A stretch of 64,000 nt of DNA, taken from positions 1,240,001 through 1,304,000 of the forward strand of contig NZ_CP007215.2 in assembly GCF_000300455.3 (NCBI RefSeq), given 5' to 3'. Made by a program: the position numbers and the translations under genes. The DNA is from Kosakonia sacchari SP1 (GTDB lineage Bacteria; Pseudomonadota; Gammaproteobacteria; Enterobacterales; Enterobacteriaceae). This document shows positions 1 through 9,956 of the stretch, one piece after another. The notes under the pieces are model-generated. The model saw nothing but the letters and a program-made list of their open reading frames with translations, was not told the DNA's origin and searched no databases. Each line of letters starts with the position of its first letter. Within the stretch, counting starts at the first letter, position 1.

Positions 1-1610
1 CCCTGGACTTCCGACTTGTGCGGGATATCCGGAGAGCGCAATTTCAGCGCGACCGGGTAGCCAATCTGTTCGGCAATATGCACGGCTTCCGCACTGTCGC
101 TGGCAATCCAGGTCGGCAGCGTTTGCAGCCCCCAGGCGCGTAAAATTGGCTGCACTTCATGGGTATCCAGCGTTGATGCACCATCGGCTAGCGCCTGCTG
201 CAGAAGGTTGTGTGCAGCGGCGGTATCTGCTGTCAGGCTCACTGAGATCGCCGGCGTTTCACGTAGCTGTTTCTGGTTTCGCCGATATTCCACCATATGC
301 ATAAAGGCCGTAATGGTGCCTTCAGGCGTTCGGTAAGTTGGCAGCCCGGCTTCGCTGAACAGACGCCGCGCTTCCTGCGAGGAAAACTCACCGCACCAGT
401 TGGTCAGTACAGTGACATATTTCCCGCGGGAATGTTTTTTCAGCGCGTCAATTAACGCCACCGCGCTTTCGCTGCCTGGCGCGGCGGCGCTGGGGGCGTG
501 GATCACCATCAGCGCATCGTAATCCTGGCTATCAAGCAGAATATTCAACGCTGCGATGTAACGCTCGCTGCTGGCGTCATCGCGCAAGTCCAGCGGGTTA
601 GCGGGTTCCACATATTCCGGCAGTACGGCGCGCAGCTGCGTGATCGTCTCTTCACTCAGCGTGGCCAGCTTGCCGTTGCGTGACCATAGTTCGTCGAGTG
701 CCAGTGCGGCGGGGGCTGCGCCATTACTGACGATCATCAACCGTTCGCCGCGCAACGGGCGCATATGGCTGAGCGTTTCGACGGCGGAAAAAAGCTCATG
801 GGTATCCTGTACCCGCAATAAACCGGCGCGCTGAATAGCCGCATCCCAGGCCGGATCGAGCCCCGCATGGGAATGCAGCAGACGCTGCGCTTCCGGGCTG
901 CGACCACTTTTTATGACCAGAATCGGTTTATTACGCGATGCGCTACGTGCGGCGGAAACAAAGCGGCGGGCATCACTTAGCTGTTCCAGATAGAGCAGAA
1001 TGGCGCTGGTTTTACTGTCTCGCGCCAGGAAATCGAGCAGTTCATCAACATCAATATCGAGGCTATCGCCGAGTGCGATGAAATAAGAAAACCCCATTTC
1101 CCGCTGCTGCGCCCAGTCAAGTATGGTATTGGAAACGGCGGCAGACTGGGAAATAAACGCCAGTTTGCCGCGTGTAATCGGCACCGGCGAGAAACTGGCG
1201 TTAAGGCCTTGCCAGGGGGCGAGTAAGCCCAGGCTGTTCGGGCCAAGCAACCGCATTTGATAGCGGGCAGCGCAGGCGAGCAAATCGGCATGCTGTTCGG
1301 GCGGAGCAGAAAGGATAATGCAGGTTTTACACCCCTTTTGGCCGAGCGCCTCAAGCAGCGTCAAATTACGTTTTGCGTGGGTACACAACACCGCAAGATC
1401 GGGCGTGAAAGGCAGGCTGGCGACATCCGGCCATGCCAGTACGCCCTGTACCGCTTTATAGGCGGGCGTCACCGGTAAGACAGGACCTGCGAAACCGCCT
1501 GCCAGCAAATTGCGCATCATTAAAAAACCCGCGCGATCCGGCTTCATAGATGCACCCACCACCGCAATCGATCGGGGACGTAATAACGCTTCCAGCCCTC
1601 GTTGGCTCAT
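1..1610 (-). CDS. patZ: Protein lysine acetyltransferase PatZ, N-terminal part (cut by window edge)
   Basis: The minus-strand frame opens with ATG at 1608-1610, six bases after a GGAGG ribosome site, and stays open to base 1. About 536 residues are visible, against about 886 in E. coli PatZ (also called YfiQ or Pka). The N-terminus carries the CoA-binding Rossmann segment (SIAVVGAS near residue 15) and a ligase-CoA type stretch (FISQSAAVSNT near residue 150). This is the layout of ADP-forming acyl-CoA synthetases. The cut falls at the start of the ATP-grasp domain (PDIPHKSEVQG), so the C-terminal GNAT acetyltransferase domain lies outside the window. The known role is acetylation of lysines on metabolic enzymes such as acetyl-CoA synthetase. 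tapT lies 32 bp upstream on the same strand, as in E. coli. Confidence 0.95.
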   Translation of the reverse strand, partial: MSQRGLEALLRPRSIAVVGASMKPDRAGFLMMRNLLAGGFAGPVLPVTPAYKAVQGVLAWPDVASLPFTPDLAVLCTHAKRNLTLLEALGQKGCKTCIILSAPPEQHADLLACAARYQMRLLGPNSLGLLAPWQGLNASFSPVPITRGKLAFISQSAAVSNTILDWAQQREMGFSYFIALGDSLDIDVDELLDFLARDSKTSAILLYLEQLSDARRFVSAARSASRNKPILVIKSGRSPEAQRLLHSHAGLDPAWDAAIQRAGLLRVQDTHELFSAVETLSHMRPLRGERLMIVSNGAAPAALALDELWSRNGKLATLSEETITQLRAVLPEYVEPANPLDLRDDASSERYIAALNILLDSQDYDALMVIHAPSAAAPGSESAVALIDALKKHSRGKYVTVLTNWCGEFSSQEARRLFSEAGLPTYRTPEGTITAFMHMVEYRRNQKQLRETPAISVSLTADTAAAHNLLQQALADGASTLDTHEVQPILRAWGLQTLPTWIASDSAEAVHIAEQIGYPVALKLRSPDIPHKSEVQ

Positions 1611-1642
1611 ACCGGCCTCCGCAAAAGAGTGACCCGATGATA

Positions 1643-2341
1643 TTAAACGTTTTCTGCGGTGTTTGCTGTGATGGCGGGCGAATGATGCGGTTTCCCCGCC
1701 AGGTAACGTTCACGAAACAGAGTGAAGTGATCGCCGAGCGCTTGCGCGGCGGTGTTATCGCCAGCCAAATCCAACAGAGCAATGGCCACTTCCGCCGTGC
1801 AGTATTGATCTTCTGCATGCGCTTCCCGTAAGCGATAGGCAGACACGCGTGACAGATCGACGGAGATAACCGGTAATGCATCCAGATAGGGGCTTTTGCG
1901 AAACATTTTACGCGCTTCGGTCCAGGTGCCATCCAGCATAATAAACAGTGGTGGTTTGCCGACGGCCGGGGTGCTCAACACCTGACGTTCGCTGCCCGCG
2001 TAAGAGGCCGGGAAGACGACCATCGGTTGGTACGCTTCGCTGGCGCACAAATCGATTAGCGCTTGCGGCGGCTCGGTACGCGACCATTGAAAAGCCTGCG
2101 TGTCAGGCAAGATATCGGCAATCAAACGCCCCGTGTTACTGGGTTTCATCGGCTCGGTGTCGAACATGACCAGGCAAAAACGGCTGTTGGCGCAAGCCGG
2201 TTTTAAGGTATCACATAGACAGTTTTTCAGCGGCAGCAGGCAGCGCTGGCAGCGGCGAATACGGTTGCCACGCGCCAGAAACGGGCGCGTCGAGCGGGCA
2301 AGACGCTCAGCACGGAGTTGGAGAACAGCGTTATTGGTCAT
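1643..2341 (-). CDS. tapT: tRNA-uridine aminocarboxypropyltransferase TapT (DTW domain protein YfiP)
   Basis: This 232-residue protein has the cysteine cluster CQRCLLPLKNCLC near residue 31 and the DGTW core motif (residues about 137-140) that define DTW-domain proteins. The E. coli counterpart YfiP was shown to transfer the 3-amino-3-carboxypropyl group of S-adenosylmethionine to uridine 47 in the tRNA variable loop (acp3U). The order TapT then PatZ, 32 bp apart on one strand, matches E. coli and suggests co-transcription. The ATG at 2339-2341 is the only start that keeps the N-terminus at the family length. Family and locus are clear; the modification activity is inferred from the orthologue. 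Confidence 0.93.
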   Translation of the reverse strand: MTNNAVLQLRAERLARSTRPFLARGNRIRRCQRCLLPLKNCLCDTLKPACANSRFCLVMFDTEPMKPSNTGRLIADILPDTQAFQWSRTEPPQALIDLCASEAYQPMVVFPASYAGSERQVLSTPAVGKPPLFIMLDGTWTEARKMFRKSPYLDALPVISVDLSRVSAYRLREAHAEDQYCTAEVAIALLDLAGDNTAAQALGDHFTLFRERYLAGKPHHSPAITANTAENV

Positions 2342-2410
2342 GAAGGTCGCGCAAGAAAAACGCCATTGTCGCAGAGCTGAAAACGGGGCACAAGATGCGC
2401 CCCGAAGGGA

Positions 2411-2830
2411 TTACAGTGATTCGTTAAGCCAGTTGTCGAACGGCGCTTTCGGCATCGCGCCGCTTAGCATGTCCACCACTTCGCCATTTTTGAACAGCAT
2501 AATGGTCGGAATACTGCGAATGCGGAAACGCGCACTCAGCTCGCGTTCGGCTTCGGTGTTAACTTTTACAAAGCGCACTTTACCGCTGCGTTCTTCTGCG
2601 ACATCTTCGAAAATCGGCGCGAAGTTGCGGCACGGGCCGCACCATGGTGCCCAGAAATCGACAACCACAGGCAGGTCATCTTTCAGCAGCTTATCCAGGG
2701 TTTCGCCAGTCGCATTGATCACATCTCCATCGAACAGCTCATGTCCACAGCGCCCACATTTCGCGCCGTCGTTCATTCTTTCTTCAGGAATGCGGTTCAG
2801 CGCCTGACAGCTTGCACATACGGTATTCAT
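2411..2830 (-). CDS. trxC: Thioredoxin 2 TrxC
   Basis: The 139-residue product starts MNTVCASCQ and equals E. coli Trx2 in length. An upstream in-frame start would add 19 residues with no family counterpart, so the ATG at 2828-2830 is preferred. The N-terminal zinc module has two CxxC pairs (CASC and CGRC). The thioredoxin fold follows, with the redox motif WCGPC and the cis-proline segment SIPT. It reduces cytosolic disulfides, and in E. coli it is induced by OxyR under peroxide stress. It lies alone between tapT and the divergent yfiF. One substitution was noticed: FRIRSIPT where E. coli has glycine in place of the first arginine. Confidence 0.97.
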   Translation of the reverse strand: MNTVCASCQALNRIPEERMNDGAKCGRCGHELFDGDVINATGETLDKLLKDDLPVVVDFWAPWCGPCRNFAPIFEDVAEERSGKVRFVKVNTEAERELSARFRIRSIPTIMLFKNGEVVDMLSGAMPKAPFDNWLNESL

Positions 2831-3034
2831 AACTAACCTCAGGGAAGCGATGGTACAAAGCGGCGTTTCGCCGGTATGTTTCTTCAATGTTACATATTAT
2901 TGATAAGAAGGTTTTAAACGACAACGCGTTTTATTCAATGAGTACAATAGCCGATAACTTTTGAACGAATTAATGGCTAAGCGCCAGCACATCAGGTAAT
3001 CTGCGCGCTTCGCGCAGCGCTGGTGGAGAAAAGC

Positions 3035-4153
3035 ATGAACGATGAATTAAAGAATAAAAGCGGCAAGGTCAAAGTGATGTATGTCCGCAGTGATGATGAT
3101 TCCGATAAACGTGGCTATAACCCGCGCACCGGGAAAGGGCCAGCACGTAGCGGAACGTCTTCGCGCAGTGGCGATGACCGTCGCACCTCCCGCGATGATA
3201 AAGGTCGTACTGGCCGTGACGACAGAAGTCGTTCCGCCCGCGATGACCGTGGCCGCCCTGCTCGTGATGACAGAAGCCGCCCGCAGCGAGACAATTTCAG
3301 CAACCAGAGTGATTCGCCGTGGCGTACCGTTTCTCGCGCGCCGGGTGACGAAACGCCGGAAAAACCGGATCACGGTGGTATTAGCGGTAAAAGTTTTATC
3401 GATCCGGAAGTGCTGCGCCGTCAGCGCGCGGAAGAGACGCGCGTCTATGGCGAAAATGCCTGCCAGGCACTGTTCAGCAGCCGTCCTGAATCAATTGTTC
3501 GCGCCTGGTTTGTGCAGAGCGTGACCCCGCGTTTTAAAGAAGCCCTGCGCTGGATGGCCGCGAACCGTAAAGCGTATCATGTGGTTGATGAAGATGAACT
3601 GGCGAAAGCCTCCGGCACAGAACACCACGGCGGCGTGTGCTTCCTGATCAAAAAGCGCAATGGTTTGAGTGTCCAGAAATGGGTGGCGAATGCCGCAGAA
3701 GAAGATTGCGTGCTGGCGCTGGAAGATGTGGGGAACCCGCACAACCTCGGCGCAATTATGCGCAGCTGCGCGCATTTCGGTGTGAAAGGCGTGGTATTGC
3801 AGGATGCGGCCGTGGTTGAATCTGGCGCGGCAGTCCGTACCGCAGAAGGCGGCGCGGAACACGTTCAGCCGATCACCGGCGATAGCTTTGTCGATGCGCT
3901 GGAAGAGTTCCGCCAGGCGGGTTACGCGCTGGTGACGACGTCCAGCCACAACGGAACGCCGCTGTTTAAAGCCGAGTTGCCGAAAAAAATGGTACTGGTA
4001 CTGGGCCAGGAGCGCGATGGTTTGTCTGATGTTACCCTGTCTCGTTCTGATTTAAGCGTCTCAATTGAAGGCACTGGCAACGTTGAAAGCCTCAACGTGT
4101 CTGTCGCAACCGGCGTGTTGCTGGCAGAGTGGTGGCGTCAAAATAAAGCCTGA
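3035..4153 (+). CDS. yfiF: SpoU/TrmH-family RNA 2'-O-methyltransferase YfiF
   Basis: The 372-residue protein has a disordered, Arg/Asp-rich N-terminus (residues about 19-90) and a C-terminal SPOUT methyltransferase domain. The catalytic-domain motifs are visible: [12 protein letters not shown] (motif 1 with the catalytic-type Asn and Arg), [10 protein letters not shown] (motif 2) and [12 protein letters not shown] (motif 3). Cofactor would be S-adenosylmethionine and the substrate an RNA ribose; the exact target is not deducible. The ATG at 3035 follows GGTGGAGAA at good spacing. A GTG at 3023 would add four residues and overlap the ribosome site, so it was not chosen. The protein is about 27 residues longer than E. 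coli YfiF because of octapeptide repeats. A terminator follows. Confidence 0.9.
   Translation: MNDELKNKSGKVKVMYVRSDDDSDKRGYNPRTGKGPARSGTSSRSGDDRRTSRDDKGRTGRDDRSRSARDDRGRPARDDRSRPQRDNFSNQSDSPWRTVSRAPGDETPEKPDHGGISGKSFIDPEVLRRQRAEETRVYGENACQALFSSRPESIVRAWFVQSVTPRFKEALRWMAANRKAYHVVDEDELAKASGTEHHGGVCFLIKKRNGLSVQKWVANAAEEDCVLALEDVGNPHNLGAIMRSCAHFGVKGVVLQDAAVVESGAAVRTAEGGAEHVQPITGDSFVDALEEFRQAGYALVTTSSHNGTPLFKAELPKKMVLVLGQERDGLSDVTLSRSDLSVSIEGTGNVESLNVSVATGVLLAEWWRQNKA
3161..3295 (+). repeat. Degenerate octapeptide repeats in the YfiF N-terminus
   Basis: Residues about 43-87 of YfiF are built from four to five imperfect units of the form R-x-x-R-D-D-R/K-G/S, encoded by imperfect 24-bp tandem copies. 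Examples are [24 protein letters not shown] and RPARDDRS. The segment is highly charged and likely unfolded, resembling RNA-contacting RD/RGG tails. Confidence 0.8.
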
Positions 4154-4174
4154 TAGCGCAACGTCAGGTGCATT

Positions 4175-4206
4175 AAAAAATGCCAGCGTAATGCTGGCAT
4201 TTTTTT
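4175..4206. terminator. Bidirectional rho-independent terminator after yfiF
   Basis: The stem TGCCAGC / GCTGGCA with a five-base loop has six A on the left and at least six T on the right, so it can stop transcripts from yfiF and from ung, which converge here. The 154 bases from 4207 to 4360 show no gene. Confidence 0.85.
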
Positions 4207-4360
4207 ATTCTACTCACTGATAACCACATCCTGCGGGCGCGGTTATCAACATGCTTTGGCTCTGTTTATTGCCTTTGGATTCCAATCTTACGAGCCAGGG
4301 AGAGGCTTTAGTACGTCCTTCCAGAGCGTAATCACTGCCGTCTCTTATAAGAGCGGATTT

Positions 4361-5050
4361 TTACTCACTTTCTGCCGGGAGTGTTGGCATCCAGTCGATT
4401 GGCGCTTCGCCCTGTTTTTCCAGCCATTGATTCGCCAGGACGAAATGGTTACAGCCAAAAAATCCACGGTGTGCGGAGAGCGGTGATGGATGCGGTGCTT
4501 TCAGAACATGATGGCGTTTTGTGTCGATAATCGCCCCTTTCTTCTGCGCGTGCGAACCCCAAAGCAGAAATACCACGCCTTCGCGATGCTCGTTAATCAG
4601 GCTAATCACTTTATCGGTGAAAGTTTCCCAGCCGAGGCTTGCGTGCGAGTGTGCCTGGCCGGCGCGCACGGTGAGCACGGTATTAAGTAGCAGCACGCCC
4701 TGACGCGCCCAGCTTTCGAGATAACCATGTTGCGGGCGGACAAAACCTGGAATGCTGGCTTCCAGCTCTTTATACATATTCAGCAGAGAAGGGGGAGGCG
4801 CAATGCCCGGACGAACGGAAAACGCCAGACCGTGTGCTTGTCCGGGGCCGTGGTAAGGATCCTGGCCGAGAATCACAACTTTGACATCGCCAAGCTCAGT
4901 GAAGCGAAAGGCGTTGAACACATCTTTCTGCGGCGGATAGATGGTGATCCCGGACTGGCGCTCTGCCGCCACCGTGCTAAGGGTGTTAATAAAGTACGGC
5001 TGCTGTTTTTCTTCTGCCAGCACATCATGCCATGTTAATGAGGTGGTCAT
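4361..5050 (-). CDS. ung: Uracil-DNA glycosylase Ung
   Basis: The 229-residue product matches family-1 uracil-DNA glycosylase. It has the catalytic motif [13 protein letters not shown] (catalytic Asp and the water-activating loop) and the C-terminal motif [13 protein letters not shown] (catalytic His and the DNA-intercalating Leu loop). It removes uracil from DNA as the first step of base-excision repair. The start [10 protein letters not shown] at 5048-5050 gives the same length as E. coli; an in-frame extension of 19 residues upstream has no family support. It is transcribed away from grcA and converges on yfiF. Confidence 0.97.
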   Translation of the reverse strand: MTTSLTWHDVLAEEKQQPYFINTLSTVAAERQSGITIYPPQKDVFNAFRFTELGDVKVVILGQDPYHGPGQAHGLAFSVRPGIAPPPSLLNMYKELEASIPGFVRPQHGYLESWARQGVLLLNTVLTVRAGQAHSHASLGWETFTDKVISLINEHREGVVFLLWGSHAQKKGAIIDTKRHHVLKAPHPSPLSAHRGFFGCNHFVLANQWLEKQGEAPIDWMPTLPAESE

Positions 5051-5190
5051 CCCGCTCTCCTGCGATGTTCGTTCCCCGTAGCTTAACTGCTTATTTCCCC
5101 GGAACAAAATTCACTGTCCCCCGTGAACGAAAAATCCTAAAAATATTTTTAAAATTTACAAAAATTTTAAGTCAGTGTGACTGGCGTAAC

Positions 5191-5287
5191 TTGATATAAA
5201 ACAAGTATATTCCCCAATGACCTTTTTTAGTGTGTGGTTTTTATTGATTTAAATCAAGGAATGCCACATGTTGGACTGGTATATAAA
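5191..5287 (+). promoter_or_regulatory. Tandem FNR boxes and promoter of grcA
   Basis: Two FNR-type boxes are visible: TTGATATAAAACAA at 5191-5204 (one mismatch) and TTGATTTAAATCAA at 5244-5257 (perfect consensus TTGAT-N4-ATCAA). Their centres are 53 bp apart, the spacing known for E. coli yfiD, where the sites sit at -40.5 and -93.5. A TATATA/TATAAA -10 lies at 5280-5287, placing the start near 5292. Expected behaviour is strong induction when oxygen is limiting, with damping from the upstream site under full anaerobiosis. Confidence 0.88.
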
Positions 5288-5365
5288 CAATCAGACAACA
5301 ATGGTTTTACCAATTGGCCGGAAAGTATCCGGCGAATCAAATAATGTGCCTAAGGGAGGCTATTC

Positions 5366-5749
5366 ATGATTACTGGTATCCAGATTACTAAAGCTGCTAA
5401 TGACAACCTGCTGAACTCATTCTGGCTGCTCGATAATGAAAAAGGCGAAGCACGTTGTGTGTGTACCAAAGCGGGTTATGCAGAAGATGAAGTGGTTGCG
5501 GTTAGCAAACTCGGTGACATCGAATACCGTGAAATTCCGATGGAAGTGAAGCCGGAAGTGCGTGTTGAAGGTGGCCAGCACCTGAACGTTAACGTGCTGC
5601 GTCGTGAAACACTGCTTGATGCCGTTGAACACCCGGAAAAATACCCACAGCTGACAATTCGTGTCTCCGGTTATGCTGTGCGTTTTAACTCTCTAACTCC
5701 AGAACAGCAGCGCGACGTTATTGCTCGTACCTTTACTGAAAGCCTGTAA
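5366..5749 (+). CDS. grcA: Autonomous glycyl radical cofactor GrcA
   Basis: The 127-residue protein equals the E. coli YfiD/GrcA length and carries the glycyl-radical signature RVSGYAVRF near the C-terminus. It resembles the C-terminal radical domain of pyruvate formate-lyase. By family knowledge it replaces the radical domain of oxygen-damaged PflB and restores anaerobic pyruvate cleavage. A strong AAGGGAGG ribosome site precedes the ATG. The long leader holds the FNR boxes. A terminator shared with srmB follows directly. Confidence 0.97.
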   Translation: MITGIQITKAANDNLLNSFWLLDNEKGEARCVCTKAGYAEDEVVAVSKLGDIEYREIPMEVKPEVRVEGGQHLNVNVLRRETLLDAVEHPEKYPQLTIRVSGYAVRFNSLTPEQQRDVIARTFTESL

Positions 5750-5763
5750 TTTCAGGCACACAT

Positions 5764-5794
5764 AAAAACGCCGGGATATCCCGGCGTTTTTTTT
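5764..5794. terminator. Bidirectional terminator between grcA and srmB
   Basis: The perfect stem ACGCCGGG / CCCGGCGT with loop ATAT is flanked by five A on the left and eight T on the right. It overlaps the last bases of srmB and serves both convergent genes. Confidence 0.9.
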
Positions 5795-7127
5795 ACTCTT
5801 CTGTATTTTGCGGCGCGGTACTTGCAGCGCTCGGCTTACGTCGTTTGCCAATGTTTTTGGTGTCACGATGGCGTTGCTTCACACGCGGTTTCTCTTTTTC
5901 TTTCTCTTTTTTCTTCTCTGCGCGTTTCGCCAGCACTTTCTTCGACGGTTTGCCTGTCAGCTTTTCACTGGGCGCGCGCGTTTTTGCACGCAATTCGTCT
6001 ATCACGCGCGGCTTCAGCGGTTCTTCAACATAACGGCCAATTTTACCCAGCAGCAGATGATCGTGCGCTTCGACCAGCGAAATCGCGGTGCCTTTACGGC
6101 CTGCACGACCCGTACGACCGATTCGGTGCAGATAGGTATCGCCGCTGCGCGGCAGATCGAAGTTAAAGACGTGGCTGACATCGTCGATATCAATGCCGCG
6201 AGCGGCGACATCGGTGGCGACCAGTACATTCACACGGCCTTCCGTCAGGCGTTTAATCGCTTCGTTACGCTTCGCCTGCACCATCTCACCTTCGAGATAG
6301 CAGTTGTTAATGCCCGCTTCTCGTAGCCAGTTTGCCAGCTCATGCACGCGCTCGCGTTTGCGCACAAACACGATAGAGCGGCTAACTTCAGGTTGCTTGA
6401 GCAGATGCACCAGCAGCGCAGTTTTATGGGCGACGTCGTCGGCACGGTAGTACCACTGGTGAATTTTCTTGCGCTCACGCGTTGAGGGCGTGGCGGAAAC
6501 TTCGACAGGATCTTCCAGCAGGCGCTCGGCAAAATTTTTAATCGCGTCGCCTTCCAGCGTCGCGGAGAACAGCATGGTCTGTTTGCGCCAGCGGGTTTCA
6601 CCGGCAATATGCTCAATATCTTGCGCGAAGCCCATGTCCAGCATGCGGTCTGCTTCGTCAAGGATCAGTGTCTCTACCGCGCGGCAGTCGAAGTTCTCTT
6701 CTTTGATATATTGCAGCAGGCGGCCAGTGGTCGCGACCACGATATCCTGGTTTTCGCTGAACACTTCCGCGTGGTTCATATACGCTACACCACCGGTAAT
6801 GGTGGCGATATCCAGATGCGTGTTCGCGGCAAGCTCACGCGCGTGATCGGCCACCTGCATCGCCAGCTCGCGGGTCGGCGTCAGGATCAGGATGCGCGGC
6901 GGGCCGGATTTTTTACGCGGGAAGTCCAGAAGGTGCTGCAACGCAGGCAGCAGATATGCCGCTGTTTTACCGGTGCCGGTAGGGGCGGAACCGAGGACAT
7001 CACGCCCTTCAAGCGCAGGCGGAATGGCGGCGGCCTGGATGGCGGTCGGGCGTGTAAAGCCTTTGCTCTGGAGCGCGTCCAGCAGGCTGTCGTCAAGTTC
7101 GAGTTCGGAAAAAGTCGTTACAGTCAT
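5793..7127 (-). CDS. srmB: DEAD-box RNA helicase SrmB
   Basis: The 444-residue protein has the full DEAD-box set: Q motif (GFTRPTAIQ), motif I APTGTGKT, Ia [27 protein letters not shown] and [14 protein letters not shown] lysine/arginine-rich tail follows from about residue 385. This matches E. coli SrmB in length and tail composition. SrmB helps early assembly of the 50S ribosomal subunit. It is divergent from trmN6 with about 130 bp between the starts. Identification is secure. Confidence 0.97.
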   Translation of the reverse strand: MTVTTFSELELDDSLLDALQSKGFTRPTAIQAAAIPPALEGRDVLGSAPTGTGKTAAYLLPALQHLLDFPRKKSGPPRILILTPTRELAMQVADHARELAANTHLDIATITGGVAYMNHAEVFSENQDIVVATTGRLLQYIKEENFDCRAVETLILDEADRMLDMGFAQDIEHIAGETRWRKQTMLFSATLEGDAIKNFAERLLEDPVEVSATPSTRERKKIHQWYYRADDVAHKTALLVHLLKQPEVSRSIVFVRKRERVHELANWLREAGINNCYLEGEMVQAKRNEAIKRLTEGRVNVLVATDVAARGIDIDDVSHVFNFDLPRSGDTYLHRIGRTGRAGRKGTAISLVEAHDHLLLGKIGRYVEEPLKPRVIDELRAKTRAPSEKLTGKPSKKVLAKRAEKKKEKEKEKPRVKQRHRDTKNIGKRRKPSAASTAPQNTEE

Positions 7128-7256
7128 GATCTACCTCTGTGTGGGGCGCCGATTATAGACGTTACGGCTGCAATCTTCATCTGTTCTCTGCTTATCGCTT
7201 TTCCAGCGCTTTGCTTTCCCCTATGCTACACCGGTTTCCGAATTGAGGTTGTAAAG

Positions 7257-7994
7257 ATGTCCCAGTCAAAGGCTCAGTTGCGCCGTGACGGCTTCACGTT
7301 TAAAGAGTTCTTTGTTGCTCACGATCGCTGCGCCATGAAAGTGGGCACCGATGGGGTGATGTTAGGCGCATGGGCGCCGGTTTCCAAAGCGCGGCATGTG
7401 CTGGACATTGGTACCGGTAGTGGGCTGCTGGCGCTGATGCTGGCGCAACGCACATCGCCAGAAGTAACAATTGATGCCGTCGAGCTGGATGAGCAAGCAG
7501 CGGAGCAGGCGCGGGAAAATGTTCAGGCCTCGCCGTGGGCGGCGCGCATTACCGTGCATCAGGCGGATATCTGCCAGTGGAGCACGGAAAACACCGCGCG
7601 CTACGATCTGATTGTCAGCAATCCACCCTATTTTGACGAAGGGGTGCAATGCGCCACGCCAGAGCGCGAAAAAGCGCGCTATACCACAACGCTTGATCAT
7701 GAATCCTTGCTGGAAATTGGCGCAACGCTGATTACGGAAGAGGGTTTTTTCTGCGTCGTTCTGCCGATTGAAATCAGCGAAGCCTTTGTCAGCAAAGCGC
7801 AAACGCTGGGCTGGCATCTGCGTTTGCGTACGGATGTGACTGAAACAGAAAGCCGCTTGCCGCATCGGGTCCTGCTGGCTTTCTCACCGCGAGACGGCGA
7901 ACTGTTTGCCGATCGTCTGGTGATCCGTGGGCCAGATCAGCGTTACTCAGAGAGCTACACCGCGCTGACCCAGGCGTTTTATCTGTTTATGTAG
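7257..7994 (+). CDS. trmN6: tRNA1(Val) (adenine37-N6)-methyltransferase TrmN6 (YfiC)
   Basis: The 245-residue enzyme has a SAM-binding glycine-rich motif (LDIGTGSG near residue 47) and the adenine N6-methylase motif NPPY (SNPPYFDEG). It methylates A37 of valine tRNA. The ATG at 7257 gives the E. coli length and start MSQS. The frame is open for another 216 codons upstream through the srmB promoter and antisense to srmB, which is chance. Its 3' end overlaps the 3' end of nadB by 16 bases, a tail-to-tail arrangement. Confidence 0.95.
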   Translation: MSQSKAQLRRDGFTFKEFFVAHDRCAMKVGTDGVMLGAWAPVSKARHVLDIGTGSGLLALMLAQRTSPEVTIDAVELDEQAAEQARENVQASPWAARITVHQADICQWSTENTARYDLIVSNPPYFDEGVQCATPEREKARYTTTLDHESLLEIGATLITEEGFFCVVLPIEISEAFVSKAQTLGWHLRLRTDVTETESRLPHRVLLAFSPRDGELFADRLVIRGPDQRYSESYTALTQAFYLFM

Positions 7995-9598
7995 TTTTGT
8001 GGCGAGAGCACCGTCGGGCCGGATTCCGGCAGTAAATCGGGGTAATCCAGCGTGAAATGCAACCCACGGCTCTCTTTGCGCGCCATCGCACAGCGGACAA
8101 TTAACTCCGCGACTTGCACCAGGTTGCGCAGCTCCAGCAGGTTATTCGAGACGCGGAAGTTCGCATAGTACTCATCGATTTCCTGCTGTAGCAGTGTTAT
8201 ACGGCGCAGTGCGCGCTCAAGGCGTTTAGTGGTGCGCACAATGCCGACGTAATCCCACATAAACAGCCGTAATTCGTGCCAGTTGTGTTGCAGAATCACC
8301 CGTTCATCGGCATCGTCCACGCGGCTTTCATCCCAAGCTGGCAGCGTCGTGACCGCATGGGCATGCGGTATACGGTGGGCGATATCTTCCGCCGCCGACC
8401 AGCCATAGACCAGGCACTCCAGCAGCGAATTCGACGCCATGCGGTTCGCGCCGTGCAAACCGCTATAACTCACTTCTCCAATTGCATACAGCCCGTCGAC
8501 ATCGGTACGCCCGCGATCGTCAATCATGACGCCGCCGCAGGTGTAATGTGCCGCGGGTACAATCGGAACGGGCTCTTTGGTTAAATCGATGCCAAGCCCG
8601 AGCAACTTTTCATAAATCATCGGGAAATGGTGACGAATAAATTCAGCCGGTTTATGGCTAATGTCGAGATACATGCAATCGACGCCGAGACGTTTCATTT
8701 CATGATCGATCGCGCGGGCGACCACATCGCGTGGCGCTAATTCACCTCGCGCGTCAAAATCTGGCATGAAACGTGTGCCGTCCGGGCGTTTCAGATGGGC
8801 GCCTTCACCGCGTAATGCTTCCGTGAGCAGGAAATTGCGTGCTTGCGGGTGGAACAGTGCAGTAGGGTGAAATTGATTAAACTCCAGATTCGCCACCCGG
8901 CAGCCCGCACGCCAGGCCATTGCAATGCCGTCACCAGAAGCGATATCCGGATTGGTGGTGTACTGATAGACCTTCGAGGCGCCGCCGGTTGCCAGCACCA
9001 CGGCTTTTGCCTGACAGGTTTCCACCTGTTCTTTATTACGGTTCCACACCCACGCGCCCACTACGCGGCGCGTTCCGGCCAGGCCAATTTTGTCGGAGAT
9101 AATCAGATCCACCGCATTGCAGCGCTCAAGCACGCGAATGTTCGGATGGTTAATCGCCTGGGAGACCAGCGTGTTTTCGACCTCTTTGCCCGTCGCGTCG
9201 GCGCTATGCAGGATGCGGCGGTGGCTATGCCCGCCTTCACGCGTGAGGTGGTAACTGGCTTCGCCGTTTGCAGCGACTTCGGTATCAAACAACACGCCTT
9301 GATCAATCAGCCACTGGACACACTGGCGCGCGTTGCTGGCGACAAACTCCGCTGCGTGGCGCTCAACAATTCCGGCGCCGGCAATGAGCGTATCTTCCAC
9401 ATGCGATTCGATGCTGTCGGTTTCATCAAATACCGCAGCGATACCGCCCTGAGCATAAAATGTCGAACCTTCGCTAATGGGCCCTTTGCTTAAAACTATG
9501 ACCCTATGTTTGTCTGCAAGCTGCAAAGCCACCGAAAGACCGGCCGCGCCGCTGCCGATGACCAGTACATCACAGGAGAGTTCAGGAGTCGTTTTCAT
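7979..9598 (-). CDS. nadB: L-aspartate oxidase NadB
   Basis: The 539-residue flavoprotein starts with the FAD-binding motif [12 protein letters not shown] and carries the succinate dehydrogenase/fumarate reductase-like segments [10 protein letters not shown] and [12 protein letters not shown]. It oxidises aspartate to iminoaspartate, the first step of NAD biosynthesis with NadA. Length is within one residue of E. coli. A NadR operator lies five bases upstream of the start codon, so repression by high NAD is expected. The gene stands alone and is divergent from rpoE. Confidence 0.97.
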   Translation of the reverse strand: MKTTPELSCDVLVIGSGAAGLSVALQLADKHRVIVLSKGPISEGSTFYAQGGIAAVFDETDSIESHVEDTLIAGAGIVERHAAEFVASNARQCVQWLIDQGVLFDTEVAANGEASYHLTREGGHSHRRILHSADATGKEVENTLVSQAINHPNIRVLERCNAVDLIISDKIGLAGTRRVVGAWVWNRNKEQVETCQAKAVVLATGGASKVYQYTTNPDIASGDGIAMAWRAGCRVANLEFNQFHPTALFHPQARNFLLTEALRGEGAHLKRPDGTRFMPDFDARGELAPRDVVARAIDHEMKRLGVDCMYLDISHKPAEFIRHHFPMIYEKLLGLGIDLTKEPVPIVPAAHYTCGGVMIDDRGRTDVDGLYAIGEVSYSGLHGANRMASNSLLECLVYGWSAAEDIAHRIPHAHAVTTLPAWDESRVDDADERVILQHNWHELRLFMWDYVGIVRTTKRLERALRRITLLQQEIDEYYANFRVSNNLLELRNLVQVAELIVRCAMARKESRGLHFTLDYPDLLPESGPTVLSPQNYINR

Positions 9599-9602
9599 GG
9601 TT

Positions 9603-9620
9603 TGTTTAATTTACTAAACA
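9603..9620 (-). promoter_or_regulatory. NadR operator upstream of nadB
   Basis: The perfect inverted repeat TGTTTA-N6-TAAACA matches the NadR box known upstream of nadB and nadA in enterobacteria. It would let NadR repress nadB when NAD is plentiful. Confidence 0.85.
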
Positions 9621-9909
9621 GTGTTTGCGCAGCATAGCACCGTAAGAGGAAGATGATCACTGTTTTTTGCGTTTTTTGTACTAATGGCTAAACATGATGA
9701 CCGGGTCGGAAATATCCATCCAGGAAAAAGATATTAAGAAGCAGTTTGTTAGCTAAGGTGTATTAGAGGTGAAAAAAAAGCGGTATTGCGTTACTCTCTG
9801 GCGATCTTAAGGTCTTTTCTTTGAGAAAATACATTGTTCAAAGTTTGCAGACTTATAATGAGTCAGAATGAAAAGTCTGTAGAACGATGCACAAAAACAA
9901 AGGCGTAAC

Positions 9910-9937
9910 GGAACTTTATTACAGACCGGTCCTCTAA
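9910..9937 (+). promoter_or_regulatory. Sigma-E dependent autoregulated promoter of rpoE
   Basis: GGAACTT at 9910-9916 and TCTAA at 9933-9937 are separated by 16 bases, matching the sigma-E consensus (GGAACTT, N15-16, TCnnA) and the rpoE P2 promoter of E. coli. The 300 bases between the NadR box and this element (9621-9909) are AT-rich and contain no gene; further upstream rpoE promoters may lie there but were not resolved. Confidence 0.88.
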
Positions 9938-9956
9938 TTGGCTGCTTGCTCATATT

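Noticed and set aside
4340-4351. Palindrome CTCTTATAAGAG near the end of ung
   Set aside because: Short, AT-centred, in a convergent gap after a clear terminator; no regulator consensus fits.
6609-7256. In-frame 216-codon extension upstream of trmN6
   Set aside because: It runs antisense to srmB and through the shared promoter region, and the TrmN6 family starts at 7257.
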